From NCBI GenBank assembly GCA_021464415.1, contig CM038470.1:32602122-32666121 (forward strand): 64,000 nt of DNA, read 5' to 3'. The stretch comes from Lonicera japonica (Eukaryota > Streptophyta > Magnoliopsida > Dipsacales > Caprifoliaceae). A program made the position numbers and the translations under genes. Shown here piece after piece: positions 33,605 through 46,228 of this stretch; within the stretch, counting starts at the first letter, position 1; each line of letters opens with the position of its first letter. The notes below the pieces were generated by a model. That model was not told the origin of the DNA. It did not search any database and saw only the letters and a list, made by a program, of their open reading frames with translations.

Positions 33605-35060
33605 AGCCATAATTTTGTTGTTGGTTTGGATATGTTATAAACTCGGTTTTGCTATTTTAATGAGAATCTTTAAGGGCAATGGTTGCATTATATTATTTAT
33701 TTAAATATTGTGTATGTGTGTGTCTTTTATTCCATGTAGTAGATGATTTGGTGTGTAGAGTATAGCTTACACACAGAAGATCATATCATCAGTTCTTGTG
33801 GAATATAAGTTTAATGGTTCACAGTCTTAGATGGAATTGGACACCCATCGGTAGGATTATAGCACAAGTTTTAGTAGTTTATCTTAACTATAGGAAACGG
33901 TATAGTTTTAACTCGTTGTGCTAGTACACTTTGTGTGTATTGAATAGGACTAGTTTGGGTTAATTGTTTTTATACTGACTATATAAAACAATTTAAAATC
34001 CCATAGTTATTATAATTACTTATGCTCTTAATCTTGAAATAATTAATAGACATATATATGTAGTGTTTGTTGTTTTGACTCATTAAGAGTGAGATTCATT
34101 TATGGATCAATAATCTTTGTGAATTGGATAACGACACTATATGTATGATGAATATTAATTATTGACGGAATCCACATCCTGGTATAGGGATTGATGATAG
34201 CCCTTTGAGAAGCTTATAAGTTTTGATCATGTAAAACCCTGTAGGTGGATTATGTTAATCCGACATGTCAAATAAGTTAAGTGGTAGGCTTAAGGATTAA
34301 GAAGTCATTTAAATATAATTGTCAGTAATTTAATTTAAATGATGGTTATATGTAATCTTAACGTGGGGAGAATAATAAGTATTTAATAACAAAGAGCTCG
34401 GAATATAATTTTGAGATAAGGACAGGAGTACAATTATAATTCTTTAGTGGTGCGAATTATAATTTATGGAAGGAACTAATTCATAGTGGAATTAGGTTTT
34501 CAGCTTTCCATAGGAAGCCCAAACACTTATTCCTCCTTAAGGTCCTTATCGTAGCCTTATATATATGCCGACCTTGTCTCTTCTTTTAATATAACAATAA
34601 TTCTTATGAGTTAGGGTTTGTTCTATTAAGAGAGGAGAAAATCTTGGTGATACCGTAGCCCATACTCGGTGCAAGATTTGATGGCGGAAGGAATACGATA
34701 GAAGATCTTTAGGTTTTCGGTACTGCAGTCGTAAATCAATCATAACTTTTGATCGCACTGTTGGATATGGCTGATTTTTGGATATGTCGTTCGAAATGCA
34801 AATATACCATCATTGCGCAAAAAATCAGGACGATCGAAAGTCGTTTTGGTGGCGAAAACAATCGATTTTTGCAGCCTAACAAGATTTAAAAGATCTGACC
34901 AAATCACAATCTGATGCTTTCAAACACTAGTCTCCTCTTATGGATCCTCTACATGATCCACAAAGGTGAAATCCCTTTATTCTTATAGGGTTTTAGCAAA
35001 AGTTTTTTGTTCAATCTATACGCAATATCAAACGATCCTGTATTTATGTCTCCATCAGTG
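33605..35060 (+). mobile_element. Unidentified 1.4-kb insertion splitting repeat R2
   Basis: R2 sequence (inverted relative to 63.1-63.7 kb) stops at about 33600 and resumes at about 35060. The intervening DNA has a TATA-like CTTATATATATGCC near 34556 and a downstream leader-like stretch, which suggests an LTR or nonautonomous element. No ORF with a recognisable domain; I cannot assign a family or borders. Confidence 0.4.
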
Positions 35061-35604
35061 AGTACATCGAAATTGTATATTTGTTTGCTCTCTGTTACGA
35101 GGTGAATGAGAAATTGTCACTCAAAGTGTGCTACTTGAGATGGAAAAATGGAATGAAAGAATAGGAAAAAGGAAGTCCCACATGGAAACTTTGTTGAAAA
35201 ATTAATGGGTTTATAACGGATCACTGCTTAAAATCTTTTATATGGCACACTTGGATACCCTGAAGTTTCCATTTCTACACATGGTCATTATATAAATTTT
35301 TTGCCAAACTCTATATGCGTAGTAAAAAAATTCCAAATCCAAGGAGAGGCAATTTCCCCCCTTGCCCCTACATGCTTCCGCTTTGCTCATGATTTCTTAA
35401 GTGATTCTCGTTGTGGTTTATTTTTGCAGAGCCATGCTTGAAGTTCCAAAGACTAGTTCCATGATTTTCTTGTAGAAGTTATTTCATTAATAATTAGAGA
35501 ACTTTTGTCATGTGTTTATGTATTTATAAGTTGACCCTATGTGTTAGTACTTCATCTCAGGATAGTTAGATTAATTGTGAAAAAAAAATAGTATAAGAAA
35601 CTAT

Positions 35605-35705
35605 CACTGGAAAAAGATCTATGCAGATGATCACATGTATAAAAAAAGTTTGAGTATTCACATAAGGCACCTAGGTTTGCAGCCCGCACCCTGTTGAAAA
35701 ACGTA
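35605..35705 (+). repeat. tRNA-like SINE head, copy 3
   Basis: 'gcacctaggtttgcagcccg' retains a B-box-like element. Same module position as the copies at 11.57, 27.84 and 62.93 kb. Confidence 0.4.
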
Positions 35706-35904
35706 AATTATCCATCGCATGTATAAAAAAAGTTATCACTTATAAACTTCTCTAAAATGTAGTGGTTTAATTTGTCCAGCAAAACAAAAATTACTCCCCG
35801 TAATATGCATGGGGACATAAAAAAAACTGTTAAAATTTCCATTCTAACTCACTCCACTGAGGTCTTTGTCCCACTTAGACCTTCCCTTTTAAAAACAAAA
35901 ATTT

Positions 35905-35970
35905 ATACGTTAGCCATCGGCTCATATGATATTAATTAGGCACCTTTTTGTTAAGGTTATCAAGCGTTGT
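35905..35970 (+). pseudogene. U2 snRNA remnant in module copy B
   Basis: GTTAGCCATCGGCTCATATG then ATATTAATTAGG corresponds to U2 stem IIb plus the following block; 'atcaagcgttgtattttt' follows as in the 15.76-kb and 62.69-kb remnants. Confidence 0.5.
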
Positions 35971-36479
35971 ATTTTTGGGTCTTCCTTGTTCGCAATTTGT
36001 TTGTTGATGTCAAAGTTTTACCTTTCAAGAGTGTCTCAATAACTTTTTGCAATTGAGTATTGCATGTGATTAAAATTTCTCTGATAAAAATTAGTATAAA
36101 AAAATAAAATTCAGAGGCTTTCTTTTATGTTTTTTATTGTCTCTGATTTTGATTCTATTTGCTTTTTTGGGCTCATCCTTTTTCGTGATTTGTTTGTTGC
36201 TTTTTGGGGTTCTACGCTAATTAATCAAACAAGATTCTTTTCTGCAAAATCTCAACTAGTGTGTCAATCTTCTTCGTGATAATTTACTATTAAATGATCA
36301 AAAGAACATATTCCTAGACAATAAACAAAAGCAAAATATCATCAACATCACACAAAAAAGCTCGCAAAGGAATTTATTTTGGTCTTTACTAAACTTCTTA
36401 ATCAATAACATTTAGCTTAGCTTTTGTTATTGGATTGAATTCAGATATCTACTGACGCTAATTCACTTTGTTGCGAGGC

Positions 36480-36520
36480 TGCTATTGTCCTGTATCAAAA
36501 TGTATAAAGATCCCAAGTTG
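36480..36520 (+). promoter_or_regulatory. Orphan U1 promoter remnant, copy B
   Basis: CTATTGTCCTGTATCAAAAT is a decayed form of the U1 upstream element (compare GTCCCACATCAAAATGTATG at 16.25 kb). No U1 body follows; sequence continues as U5 upstream region. It is the inverted partner of the element at 5134-5144. Confidence 0.5.
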
Positions 36521-36709
36521 TGAGCGGCTTTGGATGAGCTTCATAGAAAGGCAGGAGTAGCAGCTTGACGCATTTTGGATATTCTTACTTCCTGGTTTGA
36601 GTTTCAAGAACAACCCCGGTGCAAAGTATTATGATGCCCTCAAATTTATATAAGAGAAGTAATGAAGCTGCTGCATCTTTTGCAAGACATTTTATACCAC
36701 ATTAACGTA

Positions 36710-36757
36710 TTCCCACATCCACAGAAGAAAGAAGCAGAGACATTAGCATCTGAATAA
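36710..36757 (+). promoter_or_regulatory. U5 copy B promoter
   Basis: TTCCCACATCC (36710-36720) is a 9/11 USE match and GAATAAG at about 36752 takes the TATA place, with the U5 start about 72 bp from the USE. Confidence 0.55.
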
Positions 36758-36781
36758 GAATGAGAATTAGCATTCAAAAAA

Positions 36782-36913
36782 ACCACGCAGCTGTGTGGTT
36801 AGCACAAACCGAACTATTCTTTTTCCTTTTACTAAAGAATACCGTGTACTCCCCACTTATAGTGGCATATGCCTATTTTTGGAAGGGTTTCTCTTCTTGA
36901 GATCATCCTCCTA
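36782..36913 (+). pseudogene. U5 snRNA copy B, loop I mutated
   Basis: Clear U5 body with the Sm-type site GCCTATTTTTGGAAG and 3' box CACTTCTAGTTAAA (36914-36927). Loop I reads CTTTTTCCTTTTACTAAAG instead of CTTTCGCCTTTTACTAAAG, changing the first base of the invariant GCCUUUUAC that contacts exons. The promoter is still recognisable. Probably a pseudogene or a variant U5; the inverted relative at 3904-4034 keeps the consensus. Confidence 0.8.
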
Positions 36914-36927
36914 CACTTCTAGTTAAA

Positions 36928-37267
36928 ATTTGTTTTGGGCACTCACCTATTTTTTTAAAGGAGTATTGATTTATATTTACAAGGGAGTATTGGAATTAAC
37001 TTTACGTAAGTAATATATTATTTAATCTTGTATTTATAACAAAATAGTTCGTAGGCATTAACTCCTCCAATTGAGGTGGTGATTCATTGTTTGATGGTGC
37101 AATGTGGCTATGGCGGTGGCAATAGCAACCTTAGCTCCAATTGGTTATTCTAATAAAGACTTGGCTTTGTGGCACTTGTAGACTTGGCAACTAAATGTGC
37201 TCTTCTACTTATGAGTCGATGCATAATTTTATTTATTTATCAATATGGAAGGTGGAGAAAAGAGAAT
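36928..37267 (+). other. U5 downstream flank, no gene
   Basis: Inverted homologue of about 3566-3889. It once joined the sequence now at 42057, before the G element inserted. No gene. Confidence 0.6.
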
Positions 37268-39822
37268 TGTAACACCTCGTGTATAGTTCATCCGTTAATT
37301 TTCCTTCATAAGCTTGATTTATTGAATAACCTCGCTTTGACTAGTGATTTTTGGTTCTGAGTGGAATTTTGCAATTCTAACACCTTGAGTGGGTTCCAAT
37401 AGCTTAATACATCTGCGTGGGTGATCGTTTCACTATTCGGGTGGTCCTTATTGAAATATAGGTTTTAACCAGTCGTTAGTCGTATTTTACCCTTAATCAT
37501 AGCTTTGAGTAGTTGAATTTGGTTATGGGCATATTTTGATTCCCGCAAGTCATATTAATCATATTATATATGCATGCATGGTTGAAATGCATTTCGGTTG
37601 GCCGTAGTTGAATTTGGTCGGCTAATGATGATAATTGATTTTTTGGCGAAATGAGTTTGGCCAACTTTGCAAGGCCATAACTTTTTCATCCGATGTCCAA
37701 TTGAGTCATGTTCGAACCTTTGGATATATTTCTTTGCCGTCTACGACTTTCATGTTTTTACTGAGGCCTAAATCATGCTTCTCATAGGTCAAAATGGCAT
37801 GCAAAGTAAGCCAAATGTCAAAATATGATCCTTTTACAACGCAACAGCATATTTAGGCAGACAGCTATAGTCTACACATTTCTACAATTAATCTATCCAT
37901 ATTTTGGAGAAACACAAAGGAACAAAGTTATATCCCTTCGAGTTTTCTTTCCAAATCGGATTTTCGAGTAAAAAGTTATACTCAAAATACAAATAGTGGG
38001 CCAAAAACATTTGACTACTCGAGTTTGACCAATTTTTAACCCTTTGACTTGATTTTTATTTCATTTACAACCCAAAACCCCAAATCTGGAGCATTCCATA
38101 TACACCACTAATTCAAAACCCTAGAGTGAGAAAGTGTTAGGATTTTTAGGAGAATTGATAGGATTTTCACCTTAGGTTCAAGATTTAGCAAGAATCACCG
38201 TTGTTCTTCATCTCCATCATCTTCTTCATCTTGTTCACTTTAAGGAATTTAAGATTTTTTTGAGTATGAAATTTAGCCACCTAGATCATTATCAACCTTC
38301 TTAAAATTGTGTTAAAACTTCAAATAAGGTGGGAATAGTAGTATAGAACTCGTTTTTATTATTATTATGTGTTGTAAGTTGATATTTGAGTAAATATTGG
38401 GGGGGTGTTATGAACCTAGGGTTTGTATTGCATGCATTGGATATGGGCGTTCTTAACTTTTAATTGATGATAGAATATTGTTATTTATGTTGATTATAGC
38501 CTATTACGAGAATTAATTCAATTTATACACACCCAATTTATGATTTGGGCTAAAAACCTCCTAATTCGATAACTTTTGCTACTAGTTTTCAAGATAATGC
38601 ACATGATAAATATAAGTGATATAAATTCTGGAAATTTGTGATTATTTAGTACTATGAATGAACTATAAACCATGTGAATGAGATGGAGATGATGTACGCA
38701 TGCCAATTGTTGACATATACAAAGACTTGATAAAAATCCTTATTTTCGACAATGTTATCGCTAGATTTTGGAACATAATAAGAATGGATTTCTTGTGGAT
38801 TTGTTGTATAACTTCATTCTTATCTTATATAATAATGATGTCCAATGATATCCAACAGTTATACCAGCTAATGAAATGCATATAGTAAGGAATTGATAAG
38901 TATTTTATCAAATTAAAGTATTTTAAATGAAACTATACATGAAATTTTATACAAAATACTTGTTGGAATCATATTTATACCATGTGGACATCATTATGAT
39001 ATGAGTGTTGTAATGTTGAAAAGTTTATGTTATTGGTTATACACTTGACATATGTATATCGGATACATCATATGTACTAAATAATTGCATTGGATAAGCC
39101 ACTTTTAAGTAGTAGAACTAATAATAATAAGAAGATAAATTGTGAGATTTAAGTAATGAGCTAATTATGGTGGGATTGTTGATACTCTATGACGTGGGTA
39201 TCCGATGAGGTATATGGATAGAATTATTTTAAACTATTATATTATTGTTGTTGATGGATTTTTCAATATATATTTACGCATTCCCTTCTTTTGACACATA
39301 AATACATGATATCTCAATTGGTTTGAGATTCATATAATTTTATGATTTAGCACCATATCGTACCATTTGGTTAGTTATCCTTACTGTTTTAGCCTTGGTG
39401 GCTACATGATATATTTATCCTTGGGGGACATAGCTTATGTGGCTACATGAGTTACTTAGCCTTGGGGCCTTCCTACTAGGTGGGCCGTAGTAGGGAATCA
39501 CCAATGTGGGAACAAAAATACTCGAGCCATAGGGGCTATCAACTGTTCAAAATATATTTAAATCCTAGATGGTTGACTATATGTCCTTGGGGACGATTTT
39601 ATTTTCGAGCTCTCTTGCCTCATGGTTCTAGCCATGGAAAGTGAGATGTGAGTCATATAGGAAGACAAAGTGTATGGTACAAATATGGATACATATACTA
39701 GTTTATTATCCTTTGATTGGATTTGGATAATATTTTGTGTATATGGTTTACATATACTAATTTCATTAAGAGAATATATCATGTGTTGTACAATGTATAT
39801 ACCACTAGTTTCGATATATGGC

Positions 39823-41411
39823 TGTGAGAATCCGCAAATGCGGCCCCCGGGTCTTAACCTCTAGTTTGGGGGTCTAAAACATCGGAAAGGATTTTGTTGT
39901 TCCATTTGCTTCTATATGTTGATAATTTATATCGTGGGTCCCTCTATCCTATTCTAGATGCAGGAGGGTTCATTCAGAGTCACCAATACGTTTTACAAGA
40001 AAACGAACAAAAGAGTGGTATAAGGGAAAAGACTACAAATAAGCCTTTTCTTTACACATTTGCCTACAAAACCAAGATTCTATAGGTTTCGGGAACCATA
40101 TTACTGATTAGGAAGGTGTTAAGCACGTATTCCACCCTTTCGGTCTCTACTGATCTTATATGTTTATTCTATGTTGAAAAACTTGGATGCTTTTACTAAT
40201 ATTTTACTACTTTCTGGAATTATCTTATGAAAACCTGATTATGGGGAAAGAGATGAAAACCTTATATTCCATGATCCGATGTTTGGTTTTGTCAAAGTCT
40301 GATTACTAGTGGCAAAAATTTGTCTGTTTTAAAATTATGAGATCGATTAAGTATTATTTCCTCATACAACAATATCAATTATCTTGTTTGGTTAAAATGT
40401 TAGATCTTATCGAAATTAATTTGATATGGAACCAAACTCTTGAGGATAGTGTATCAGATATATTACAGTCTATATATAAGACAAAATAACATCCGAATTT
40501 CATTCCTAAGTACGAAACTATCAGTTCGGGTTTTGAAAGATTGATTTAATCGGACGATAATGGACTTACTTCTTCTAGTCTCACAAATAATTTTATCAGG
40601 GTTTTGAAAAGATGTTTTATTTGAAAATGATAGAATATTGGTAGCTTGACAATAAGTTTATCTAACTAAAAAGTAAACAAAAAAATAGATACAAAAAGTC
40701 TACATTATAAATAATTTAAGTTAAACAATTAAGATAAAAACAAGTACACAGATATATAATTGAATTACTAGAAGGCTTAGTTACCTTCCTGACGAGATAT
40801 ATAAGAATGATAGAGAGAAACTATAATATGGCAGAAAAGATTTTGGCAAATATCAGCTTTTCTTCTTTAGATATTTCTGAGAATTCGACTCTAGAATATA
40901 ACACTGCGAATGTTGAGACGTGGACTAGAGATTTTCCTCTAAAATTAGACAAATATGTAATTCGGACTTTAAGATTGCGCAAGGATCAGAAAGTTATAAA
41001 GATAAGAGAAAATTTTCAACTCTAAAAGTGCTGCCTTCAACCCTTGGAGGTGCAAGCATATTTATAGTGCTGGTAGGGTTTGTCGCGTGACAATCCTCAA
41101 CAGTGGGGTGATCGTCGCATGACATATAGTCATATGTCGTGCAACAAACGGCTGAACTGTTGCTTCTGACATATTGTTGTGTAGAGAGTGAATGATCTGT
41201 GTTTGGGAAACTTGTCGTACGATAAAACAAGGTTTGTCGAGCGACAAACAGCTTTGTCATGCGACAAACCCTGATACAAAACAGTTTGTCGTGTGGTAAA
41301 CTATCCCAACAACAGCTTCTAGTGCGTGAGTGAGTGAGTTCTAAACTCCAAAAGTGACTTCCGAGGAGTTTTTTAGGGTTCTTGCGGGGGTTAAGAATTG
41401 GGGTGTCTACA
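39823..41411 (+). mobile_element. Nested solo LTR with palindrome cluster
   Basis: Starts TGTGAGAATCCGC and ends GGGGTGTCTACA, flanked by ATGGC on both sides (39818-39822 and 41412-41416). Length 1589 bp, inserted in the G element. It holds a repeated TTTGTCGNNCGACAAA palindrome at about 41080-41310. The 187-residue minus frame and the 72-residue plus frame inside have no recognisable domain and are not called as genes. Family not identified. Confidence 0.85.
41075..41310. repeat. Cluster of GTCGNNCGAC-type palindromes
   Basis: Imperfect copies of TTTGTCG(C/T)(A/G)CGACAAAC recur at least five times, in both perfect and decayed form, for example TTTGTCGAGCGACAAA near 41234. Confidence 0.75.
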
Positions 41412-42102
41412 ATGGCATCGTAGTAATTTGGTATAATATTATATATATGTAAATAGTGTACATATAAGAAGTAGTTGTTTGCATCTTGTGGCTTTATACT
41501 ATTTTTAATATTGCACGTAGTGTGTGCTTGACTAGTTGTATTTTTATAGAAAAACATTTATAGTTCTTATTAAGCCTGTGTTTAGCTCACTCTCATTTTC
41601 CAATAAAGTTTTGCATGTGCACTCCTTGGGTTTGGCACGCATTAAAACTTAGATACCTCTGATGACCACGGGACCGTGTTAATGTCCCTCAAAAGGACGA
41701 CTTGATTTCATATGTGTAACTCTAAGTTGATTCCTTTTGTATTTAGTAAACGTTGTTTCATAATTGATTTATGTAATTAAAGGGAACAATGTAATATTAA
41801 TTTTTGTAAAGCTTAGTTGATTGAGCTTTAATTGAGTAATGATTTAATGGAGTATCACTTGTACAGGTCTTGGTTATTGATAAAATAGAGTAAATCGCGC
41901 CGATTTTTTTTTAAAATCTAAGGTGTACTTTTCTTAATTAAATTAACAGGTTTAAATCAATTCCTAAAATTTTATTATCATACGCCATCAGCATACGGCA
42001 AATATGTCAAACTGCTCTTGGAGGTGAAAACCTCTAACAGGATTTGGAGCGTCATAAGAATTTTTAGTCTTATATTAGGTTTAACACTGGAAGACTGTTA
42101 TA

Positions 42103-42150
42103 GTCCTACATCAAAATGTATGAAATGGGAGGTAAAAGAAAGTGAATAAA
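42103..42150 (+). promoter_or_regulatory. Decayed U1 promoter
   Basis: GTCCTACATCA (42103-42113) has one change from the USE of U1 copy 1, and the TATA box has become GAATAAA (42144-42150). Spacing to the U1 start is unchanged. Confidence 0.65.
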
Positions 42151-42175
42151 TGATAATGCAGCAGCGTTAGCACAC

Positions 42176-42320
42176 ATACTTACCTAGATGAGGTCAATTG
42201 GTGATCAATGAGGCCTGTTGCCTAGGTTAGTGACTTCTATTGCACTCTGGAGGGGCGCTTGCCTAAGGTCTACTCAAGTGGTGGAGCCTACATCATAATT
42301 TGTGTCACTAGGAGCCGCAC
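42176..42320 (+). pseudogene. U1 snRNA pseudogene
   Basis: Starts ATACTTACCTAG (CCTGG in the other copies) and keeps the U1A-type loop ATTGCACTCTGG and the ATAATTTGTG Sm block. The 70K loop is altered (GATCAATGAGG) and stem-loop IV collapses (TGTCACTAGGAGCCGCAC), with no 3' box. It retains the CTAAGGTCTACT stretch missing from copy 1. Damage to promoter, 70K site and 3' end together mark a pseudogene. Confidence 0.85.
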
Positions 42321-42833
42321 AAAAATTTAGCTTTAATTGTAATTTGTTAATTAAAGTTCCATTTTTTAAATAGTAAAACTTTTGATCGGAAATAAGTTTG
42401 GTTTTTAAAAATGATAAAATCAAACATTGACTTTTATTTAAAAACTCTTAATTAGGGATAGAGGATTGGTAGAATATTTGATATCAATAAAAAGTGTGTC
42501 AGAAATGGTTTTAATTTATTTGTTGTACAATTCTGAAAGATTATAATTTCAAGTTACAAATTTCTCTCATTTTTTTTTCTCTTTTATCAGTAACAATGGC
42601 TTTGTGGTTATTCGTTTGCTTCCATTATTACATGCACCCGCTCATTTAATTTTCTCACCACACTTCAAAATTTTCAACTCTAATAATTTAACCCTAAGCT
42701 AGTCTATAAACTCACCCTGACTATATATGCTACTGATCTTTTTTTTTCTCAAGTCATTTGTTTCTCTTATGTTCATTATTGATCAATATGCATGCAAAAC
42801 ATCTAATTTTAGCATCATTTTCTTCTATGTACG

Positions 42834-42874
<41 letters not shown>

Positions 42875-43017
42875 GTACAGCCCATATATAATCATTTTTA
42901 ACACTATAGATTTAAATAGCAATTAGTAAACTATCAAAACAAAAACTTCAAACATAGAAAAAATAAAAGTTTAGCATGTACTAGAACATAAATTCTACGA
43001 AGTTTGTAGATTAAATT
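42321..43017. other. U1 downstream flank with (TA)n microsatellite
   Basis: 42380-42640 is the inverted homologue of 4330-4600. A (TA) tract lies at about 42840-42868. No gene. Confidence 0.6.
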
Positions 43018-44532
43018 TGTAGGTCGGAAAATACCCTAGAGGGGGGTGAATAGGGTTTTTAAAAAACTTAATCGGATTTTTAAAAATGATTTAAAAATAT
43101 TTGATGTCAATATTTATCAAGCAATCAAGAACAAAGTTAATTCCAAACAAAATGAATAAATAGCACAATATAATAGAGCAAGAGATAGAAAGATTGAACC
43201 GATCGAAGTCGAAGATTTTTTGTCCACACGGTTCGGCTTGTTCCCCTACTCCGCGCTCGGTTAGTTCCCCGAGAATTTCCACTATAACTGATCTCCTTCC
43301 ATGTGAAGATCAAACATCTACAAGTGTATTCTTCTCACACACTCTTACAAGTATTGAAACACCCTCAATACTCTCACAAGAAATCCCTCTTGCTAATCTA
43401 TGAGATACACCTCTCACAATTATGATTCAAAATGAGTTTTGGTGACAAACACCAATGTACAATATCTCTTTTGTATATGAAAAAATACAAATGAAGCTCA
43501 CACTAAGAGATATCAAAATTGATCAAAGTATATAGCTCAAAAATGAAAGATTGATCAAAATGTGTTCTTGAATCTTTGTATATTTGAATATATGAATAAT
43601 AGAGTATTAGAATGATTCAAGGTCTGTTAAAACATGTTTAGGACCTCATATTTATAGCTTGCAAAACCATATAGCTGTTGAGGATGATTAAGAGAGGTTT
43701 TGGCTCCAAGGTATACATTTTCAAATTTTCCAACAGCTAGTTTTGACAAAAAACATTCAAATTTGTTTTGTTAATTTCTCCCAATTTGACCGTTGGATCA
43801 TGCTCAAATTTTAGTTAAAAGTTCCAGGAGATGTTGTCTAACTACTGTAAAAATTTCAAAATGATCGAAGTCCGGGAAAGCCTCCATCTTACCGTTAGAT
43901 CAAAACTGGGCAAAAATTGAGCGAATTTTAAACGTGAAATAAAAATATTTATGCAATTTAATAATTTAGTTCCAAATAAAATTCTAATGACTTTTTAACT
44001 TCAAATATATGTTTCTAAGATACCTATTTTTATTAGAACTTAAAATATGATCATTTAAAATTAATATGAATTTATTTTGAAACTCGGTTTTTGTAAAATG
44101 ATGTTTTTCAAATAAATTCAATTTCAAGCTAGTTTGAATCAATCTTTAAAAGATGCATGAATATGTTTGAGCTATAGGGATTTGATCAATAAAGTAGCTT
44201 TACATAAAATCTAAGCACTCACTCAATTTAATGATAATTCGAATCTTCGTGATGCTTGATTGTCTTGTGCGTATCTTCATTTGATTGATGATCTTGATTC
44301 TTTCTTGGTTTTGATTCTTTGTGAAGCACATGGAGATCATTTGAGTTCATTTCATATGAGTGAAAGCATTTGTGGAGCTTTGTGTGAGAGTTTGACTATA
44401 TCGGTTTGACGTCACACTTGGTTGGAAAAGATATCGGCTAATGGCTATCATCATTGGAACAACCGAGTTAAATAACATTTTATTAACTTATTGTAATTAT
44501 CAAAATAAGATTAATTGACTTTAAGGTCAACA
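43018..44532 (-). mobile_element. Solo LTR, Sirevirus-like copia (LTR-2)
   Basis: On the minus strand it starts TGTTGACCTTAAAGTCAATT at 44532, almost the same as the LTR at 51468, and ends GGGTATTTTCCGACCTACA at 43018. The flanks are AAATT and ATATT, a target duplication with one mismatch. 1515 bp, no internal region. It also shares 'tcggcttgttcccctactccg' type sequence with 52.69 kb. Confidence 0.85.
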
Positions 44533-45300
44533 ATATTCTGTTTTAAAATTTTAAATAAAATACAATTTTTGGTTGTCCATGGATTTTCAATTGAATGTTG
44601 AATTGTACAACATTATCATTATTGTGAATGTGCATTGTTATGAGTTCTATGCAATTTTAAATCTATCACAGTAGGAGAAAAATATGGATAGTCCTTTTTC
44701 TTTTTAAACTAATTTTTGTAACAAGTAAAAGTTGAAACTAAGTTGTACCCATACGGTTACAGTTTCGAATTGAATGAAATTGTTATTATTTTCAATTTGT
44801 TGTTACATTTTATATGCAATTATAAAACTACAGCAACACGAGAGAAATGTAAGCCATTTTACTTTACGGAACTTATTTCACTAAGATTGCATTTGATAGG
44901 GTTTATTTTCATGGAAAATGGTCCTTTTCCACACAAGTTCCAACTTTTTAGAATGTTTTTATTACCCTTTTTTTAAGGAAAACAAATTCTAGGAGCCATC
45001 ACATGAACTTTTTTTCCCTTGAAAAGATGGAAAATTAATTCTCATGGCTTCCCCCACATAATTTATTTTAAAGAACAGCTGAAATAACATTTTCCTTGAA
45101 ATTGAACATATTTGAATTGTTTAAAATTCATTTCCATGCTAATTACATGTATATTGCAATGAATTATTTTGTTATTGACTTTTTGTGGATATTAGAGACG
45201 AATTATTTGTCACCAAATGCTTATCTTGTATTGGATTTTGGTTTTAAAAAACTCACCTGGTTTAAAGATTTTTAGAGAAAGCAGTGGGATGAGAAGCAAA
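44533..45300. other. AT-rich spacer, nothing recognised
   Basis: No gene, RNA or named repeat visible; the short frame at 44.75-44.98 kb has no domain. Confidence 0.4.
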
Positions 45301-46118
45301 CTGGTGTGAAAAGATCAATTTAATTGGTGGGTGAATTTAAAATCACCCATAAAAAACCACCATTAAATTTGGGATTTTACTGCCAACTTTTTTGGTTAAC
45401 TATCACTGTTGTTCTAGCTATAATAAGATCAAATTGTATCCGTTTCAAGGGAAATACATGAATCTATTTCTTCCAATTACATCTTTCTTTTTGAACCTCT
45501 ATTTCAATCACTTCTGAAGAGAAATGACACAATTTCAAGAATTCTAAGTCCTCACAAAGCCCATATATTTTTCAATACAAGTGGTAGACTCACAAAGCAT
45601 ATACTTGAAACTGTATTGTTTACAAACATAGCTTATATAGTCATGGGTCGATTCATAAATTTTTGAATATCATTATTATATGAATTTTTTTGTTACGTAT
45701 TTATTGTTGTACTTATATTATATGAATATACAAAAAAAAGGTCCCGAAACAAAACTAAAGGCCATCAAAAGTCAAAACTCAAGGCCAGTCTTGTATAAAA
45801 GAAATAGTTTTTAACACACAGTATTTCGTACGGATTGATTATATTTTGTTTCGCTACTAAAGATGCTCATAGAAAACCACCATTATATTGGGGATTTTAG
45901 TAGGCCAATATTTTGGTTAACTATCATTGTTCTTCTAGCTAAAATAAGATCAAATTGTATCCATATATTAAAGGGAAATATATGACTCTGTTCCTGCCAA
46001 TTAAGTCCTCACAAAGCACATATATTTTTTAATACAAGTATTAAACTCGAACAGCACATACTTGAGACCATATAAAAAGTCATGACAAACTCAATGAAAA
46101 ATTCTATTAAAAAAAAAG

Positions 46119-46228
46119 TGGTTGTTCATTTGAGACTACTAACCCAGCTACACGGACCATGGGTGCATTAAAAAAAAAGTGGTTGTTCATTTGAGACTAC
46201 TAACCCAGCTACACGGACCATGGGTGCA
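46119..46228 (-). repeat. 61-bp duplication of the 7SL 3' end
   Basis: The block AAAAAGTGGTTGTTCATTTG through 'ggaccatgggtgca' occurs twice, offset by 61 bp. It duplicates the RNA 3' end and its T-run terminator. Confidence 0.85.

Larger units (their letters stand above)
37268..42056 (+). mobile_element. Long-LTR family G, copy h: solo LTR with target duplication
   Basis: Begins TGTAACACCTCG at 37268 and ends GGAGCGTCATA at 42056, flanked by AGAAT at 37263-37267 and 42057-42061. A second solo LTR (39823-41411) is nested inside. Without it the length is about 3.2 kb, matching copy c. A single noncoding TG...-type unit with a 5-bp duplication is best read as the solo LTR of a large retrotransposon. 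The long LTR and TGTAACACC start suggest a Tekay/Del-like Gypsy element, which is inference. Confidence 0.75.

Noticed and set aside
40994..41557. 187-codon frame on the minus strand
   Set aside because: It overlaps the palindrome cluster of a solo LTR and runs past the LTR border into the target site. No domain or gene-like composition.
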